A DNA stretch of 6,128 bases from assembly GCA_013336035.1 (NCBI GenBank), contig JAAXUL010000507.1:1-6128 (forward strand). Reading direction: 5' to 3'. The notes under the pieces were generated by a model. The model saw only the letters and a list, made by a program, of their open reading frames with translations. It had not been told where the DNA came from and ran no database searches. Shown here piece by piece: positions 3,563 through 6,128 of this stretch (positions are counted from its first letter, which is position 1; every line of letters starts with the position of its first letter). This DNA comes from Chloroflexales bacterium. Its GTDB lineage: Bacteria; Chloroflexota; Chloroflexia; Chloroflexales; Chloroflexaceae. The translations under genes were made by a program, and so were the position numbers.

Positions 3563-6128
3563 ACAGCGCCTCGACATCGTCGCGGCTCAGGGTCTTGAAG
3601 ACGCCGCCCTCGCTGCTGATCACCTGGGCGGCCAGGGCGCGCTTGTGCTCCTGGAGCCGCAGGATCTTCTCCTCGACGCTGTCGCGGGCGATCAGCTTGT
3701 AGACGAAGACCGGCCTGGTCTGGCCGATGCGGTGGGCCCGGTCCGAGGCCTGGTCCTCGACGGCGGGGTTCCACCACGGGTCGACGTGGATGACATAGTC
3801 GGCCGCGGTCAGATTGAGGCCCACGCCGCCGGCCTTCAGGCTGATCAGGAAGAAGGGCAGGTCGGGCGTGGTCTGGAAGCGGTCCACCTCGCCCTGACGG
3901 TCGGTGGTCGAGCCGTCGATATAGGCGTAGGGGATCTTGCGGGCGTCGAGGGCCTCGCGGACGATGGCGAGCATCTGGACGAACTGCGAGAAGATCAGGG
4001 CCTTGTGGCCCTCGGAGCGCAGGGTCTCGAGGGTGTCGAGCAGCAGCTCGAACTTGGCCGAGGTGCCGCGGAACTTCCCGTCGACTAGGCGGGGGTGGTT
4101 GCAGATCTGGCGCAGGCGCAGCAGGCCCTCGAGGATCTTCATACGCGCATCGTCGAGGCCCTCCTGGTCGATCATGCCCAGCAGCAGGGCCCGGTAGTAG
4201 TCGCGGGTCTTGACATAGAGCTTGCGCTGGGCCGAGTCCATCTCGACGACCAGCAGCTCCTCGCTGCGGGCAGGCAGGTCGCGGGCGACCTGGTCTTTCG
4301 TGCGCCGCAGGATGAAGGGGAAGACCAGCTTGCGCAGCATCTGGGCGGCGCCCTCGTCCTGCTTGCGCTCGATCGGGCCGGCGAACTGCTCGCGGAAGTA
4401 CTCGAGGCTGCCCAGGAGTCCGGGGCTGAGGAAGGCGAACTGGGACCAGAGCTCGACGGTGCTGTTCTCGATCGGCGTGCCGGTGAGGGTCAGGCGGTGC
4501 TCGGCGTCGAGCGAGCGGGTGGCCCGTGAGGTCTCGGCGGCGGGGTTCTTGATCACCTGCGACTCATCGAGGATGGCGTAGTGGAAGCGGTAGCCGCGCA
4601 GCAGGTCGATATCGCGCAGCAGGACGCCGTAGGTGGTGAGGACGAGATCGTGCTCGCCGAACTGCTCGGGCTCTCGGATGCGGCCCTGGTCGGCGTGGAT
4701 GTGGACGCGCAGCTTGGGCGCGAACTGGGCGGCCTCGCGCTGCCAGTTGATCAGCAGCGAGCGAGGCATCACGATCAGGCTGGCCGCGGGGCGGGGCTGC
4801 TCCTCGTAGACTGACTGGAGCAGGGCGAGGGTCTCGATCGTCTTGCCAAGGCCCATATCGTCCGCCAGGATGCCGCCGAAGCCATAGCGGCGCAGGAAGT
4901 GGAGCCAGTCGTAGCCGGCCTTCTGGTAGGGGCGCAGCGTGCCGACGAAGCCCTGGGGGAGGGCGTGGGGCTCGAGGCGCTCGAAGGTGCGCAGGCGCTC
5001 GCGGCGCTCGGCGAAGGCCGCGTCGATCTGGGTAGTGTCGGCGTCGGCCATGGCCTGGTCGACGATCGCCAGGTGGTGCCCCGAGACGCGCAGGCGCCCA
5101 TCGTCGCGCTCTTCGCCGAAGGCGAAGAGGTGGCGGTAGCGCTCGGCCCACTCCTGGGGGATGGTGCCGAGCGAGCCGTCGGCCAGCTTGATATAGCGCT
5201 CGCGGCGGCGGAGCGCCCGCTTGAGCTCCTTGAGGGGCAGGAGCTGGTCGCCGAAGCGCACCACGGCCTCGACGTCGAACCAGTCGGCGCCGGAGGTGAC
5301 GTTGAAGCCGATCGTGGGGCGGCTGCGGTTGATGCGGGCGACGGTCAGGGCCTCCTCGCCGAAGATAGTGAAGCCGGCGTCGGCCAGCTTGGGCACCTCG
5401 CGCAACAGGAAGTCGAGGGGGGGAGTGCCCTTGCGCAGGGTAAACTCGTGGGGCTCGTCGCCCTTCTTGAGCCCAAAGCCCCCGGAGAGCTGCTGGTAGG
5501 TGCTCTGCTCGGCCTCGGGGCTGCGCTTGACGCGCGTGAGGACGGCCGAGCCGGGCTGGCGCTGGACGCTCTCGCTGGGGAGGGTGCGCTCGTAGGGCAG
5601 CTCGTAGGCGCCGTAGGCGAAGCGCAGCTCGGCGGCCAGCTCGCCCTCGCGCTCGCTCAGGTAGAGGCGGGGCGCCGGGGGCTCGTCGACTGTCTCCCAC
5701 TGGATGATCTGGCCGCGCACGGGCACGCTGGCGCTGAGCGGGATCAGATAGTGGTCGAGGAAGTCGGCCTCCTCGGCGGCGGGGATGCGCACGCGCGGGT
5801 AGGTGGCCAGCAGGTCGGCGGCCGGGCCGCCCTCGGCCAGGCGGAAGACCTGGCTATCGGCCAGGAGCCACTGGGGCTCGCGGCTGAGGACGTGGGTGTA
5901 GCCAGGGCGCAGGGTGATATACTGGCCGCCCAGGGCGACGCGGAAGCGGGCCTCGATGAAGCCGCTGTCGCGCTCGAGCTCGAGCTCGACCGTGGCGACC
6001 TCGCTGCTGACGGCGAGGCGGCCGCCGATGATCGGCTGCTGCTCGTCGCCCCCGTAGACGATGCAGCCGGGCAGCATAGCCAGAAGCGTCGCGATCGTCT
6101 TCGCGCCGGTGTACCATGCGCCGTAGCT
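3555..6128 (-). CDS. SNF2/Rad54-family helicase-like ATPase, 5' end outside window
   Basis: There are 857 codons in the window, ending at TGA (3555-3557, minus strand). A Met codon at 6075-6077 is not a convincing start: the frame stays open for 17 further codons to the edge (SYGAWYTGAKTIATLLA) and no ribosome binding site precedes it. Numbering from that Met, residues about 1-370 form the bacterial SNF2-associated N-terminal region (SNF2_assoc-like; e.g. RLYLSEREGELAAELRFAYG, DWFDVEAVVRFGD). The ATPase core follows: LRPYQ 381-385, Walker A DDMGLGKT 406-413, motif Ia VMPRSLLINW 436-445, Walker B DESQ 504-507, motif III LTGTPIEN 531-538, motif IV ALIFSQF 693-699, motif V SLKAGGVGLNLTAAD 746-760, and motif VI DRAHRIGQ 779-786. 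All motifs are intact, so it should be an active ATP-dependent double-stranded DNA translocase that remodels protein-DNA complexes rather than unwinding duplexes. A SWIM zinc finger often lies at the missing N-terminus of relatives. Its target is unknown. No partner gene suggesting a defence island is visible. Confidence 0.95.
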   Translation of the reverse strand, partial: SYGAWYTGAKTIATLLAMLPGCIVYGGDEQQPIIGGRLAVSSEVATVELELERDSGFIEARFRVALGGQYITLRPGYTHVLSREPQWLLADSQVFRLAEGGPAADLLATYPRVRIPAAEEADFLDHYLIPLSASVPVRGQIIQWETVDEPPAPRLYLSEREGELAAELRFAYGAYELPYERTLPSESVQRQPGSAVLTRVKRSPEAEQSTYQQLSGGFGLKKGDEPHEFTLRKGTPPLDFLLREVPKLADAGFTIFGEEALTVARINRSRPTIGFNVTSGADWFDVEAVVRFGDQLLPLKELKRALRRRERYIKLADGSLGTIPQEWAERYRHLFAFGEERDDGRLRVSGHHLAIVDQAMADADTTQIDAAFAERRERLRTFERLEPHALPQGFVGTLRPYQKAGYDWLHFLRRYGFGGILADDMGLGKTIETLALLQSVYEEQPRPAASLIVMPRSLLINWQREAAQFAPKLRVHIHADQGRIREPEQFGEHDLVLTTYGVLLRDIDLLRGYRFHYAILDESQVIKNPAAETSRATRSLDAEHRLTLTGTPIENSTVELWSQFAFLSPGLLGSLEYFREQFAGPIERKQDEGAAQMLRKLVFPFILRRTKDQVARDLPARSEELLVVEMDSAQRKLYVKTRDYYRALLLGMIDQEGLDDARMKILEGLLRLRQICNHPRLVDGKFRGTSAKFELLLDTLETLRSEGHKALIFSQFVQMLAIVREALDARKIPYAYIDGSTTDRQGEVDRFQTTPDLPFFLISLKAGGVGLNLTAADYVIHVDPWWNPAVEDQASDRAHRIGQTRPVFVYKLIARDSVEEKILRLQEHKRALAAQVISSEGGVFKTLSRDDVEALFT

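Noticed and set aside
2594..3577. A 327-codon open frame on the minus strand across the whole peptidase gene
   Set aside because: Its product is Gly/Ala/His/Arg-rich low-complexity sequence with no family resemblance, while the plus strand encodes a recognisable S58 peptidase. It is a typical GC-rich shadow frame.
4557..4568. Walker B written DESQ rather than DEAH/DEAQ as a sign of an inactive SNF2 ATPase
   Set aside because: The catalytic Asp-Glu pair is intact and the third and fourth positions vary in bacterial SNF2 proteins; all other motifs are present.
4564..5700. A 378-codon minus-strand frame overlapping the SNF2 gene, and several plus-strand frames between 3471 and 5499
   Set aside because: All are Arg/Pro/Ala-rich or shadow translations of the SNF2 gene, whose full motif set is in a different frame.
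5972..5990. Tandem GAGCTC units (three copies) near the SNF2 N-terminal region
   Set aside because: On the minus strand they encode VELELE with preferred GAG and CTC codons within an intact frame; this is coding sequence, not a functional repeat.
1..6128. A defence island or mobile element hinted at by the SNF2 protein
   Set aside because: No methylase, nuclease, integrase, transposase, terminal repeats or composition break is seen; the neighbours are metabolic and housekeeping genes.

Overview
This 6.1 kb window is very GC-rich, densely coding bacterial chromosome. Gene content and protein style best suit a filamentous-phototroph-type Chloroflexota (class Chloroflexia, Roseiflexus/Chloroflexus-like). 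That assignment is an inference from an R3H protein next to tmk and darA, a Chloroflexi-like SNF2 protein and GC-driven codon use; no marker gene is present. I see no mobile elements, CRISPR arrays, tRNA or rRNA genes, and no sign of recent transfer.

Layout. Bases 3-866 (+) are the C-terminal part of an R3H-domain nucleic-acid-binding protein whose start lies before the window. A 78-bp gap follows, holding a near-perfect sigma-70-type promoter. It drives a tight cluster: thymidylate kinase (tmk, 945-1640), a DarA/PstA-type cyclic-di-AMP receptor (1637-1963, overlapping tmk by 4 nt with a strong internal ribosome binding site), and a membrane protein with a cytosolic double zinc ribbon (1967-2491, 3-nt gap). 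A 99-bp spacer with a nested inverted repeat separates this from a P1-family (S58, DmpA/NylC-like) self-processing peptidase (2591-3562). On the opposite strand, ending inside the last codons of the peptidase gene, is a large SNF2/Rad54-family helicase-like ATPase (3555-6128). It stays open to the right edge and so lacks its true N-terminus here.

How the genes relate. tmk beside darA (yaaQ) is a known arrangement in Firmicutes, where yaaR and holB follow. Here a two-helix zinc-ribbon membrane protein takes that place, making it a candidate functional partner of the c-di-AMP receptor. The receptor keeps most, but not all, of the known ligand-contact positions. The peptidase and the SNF2 ATPase look like independent convergent units.

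Most of the window is ordinary housekeeping and accessory chromosome. I do not see a clear new defence or mobile system. The observations most worth following up are the DarA/zinc-ribbon pair, the altered DarA pocket, the insertion in the thymidylate kinase LID, and the nested palindrome at 2504-2566.
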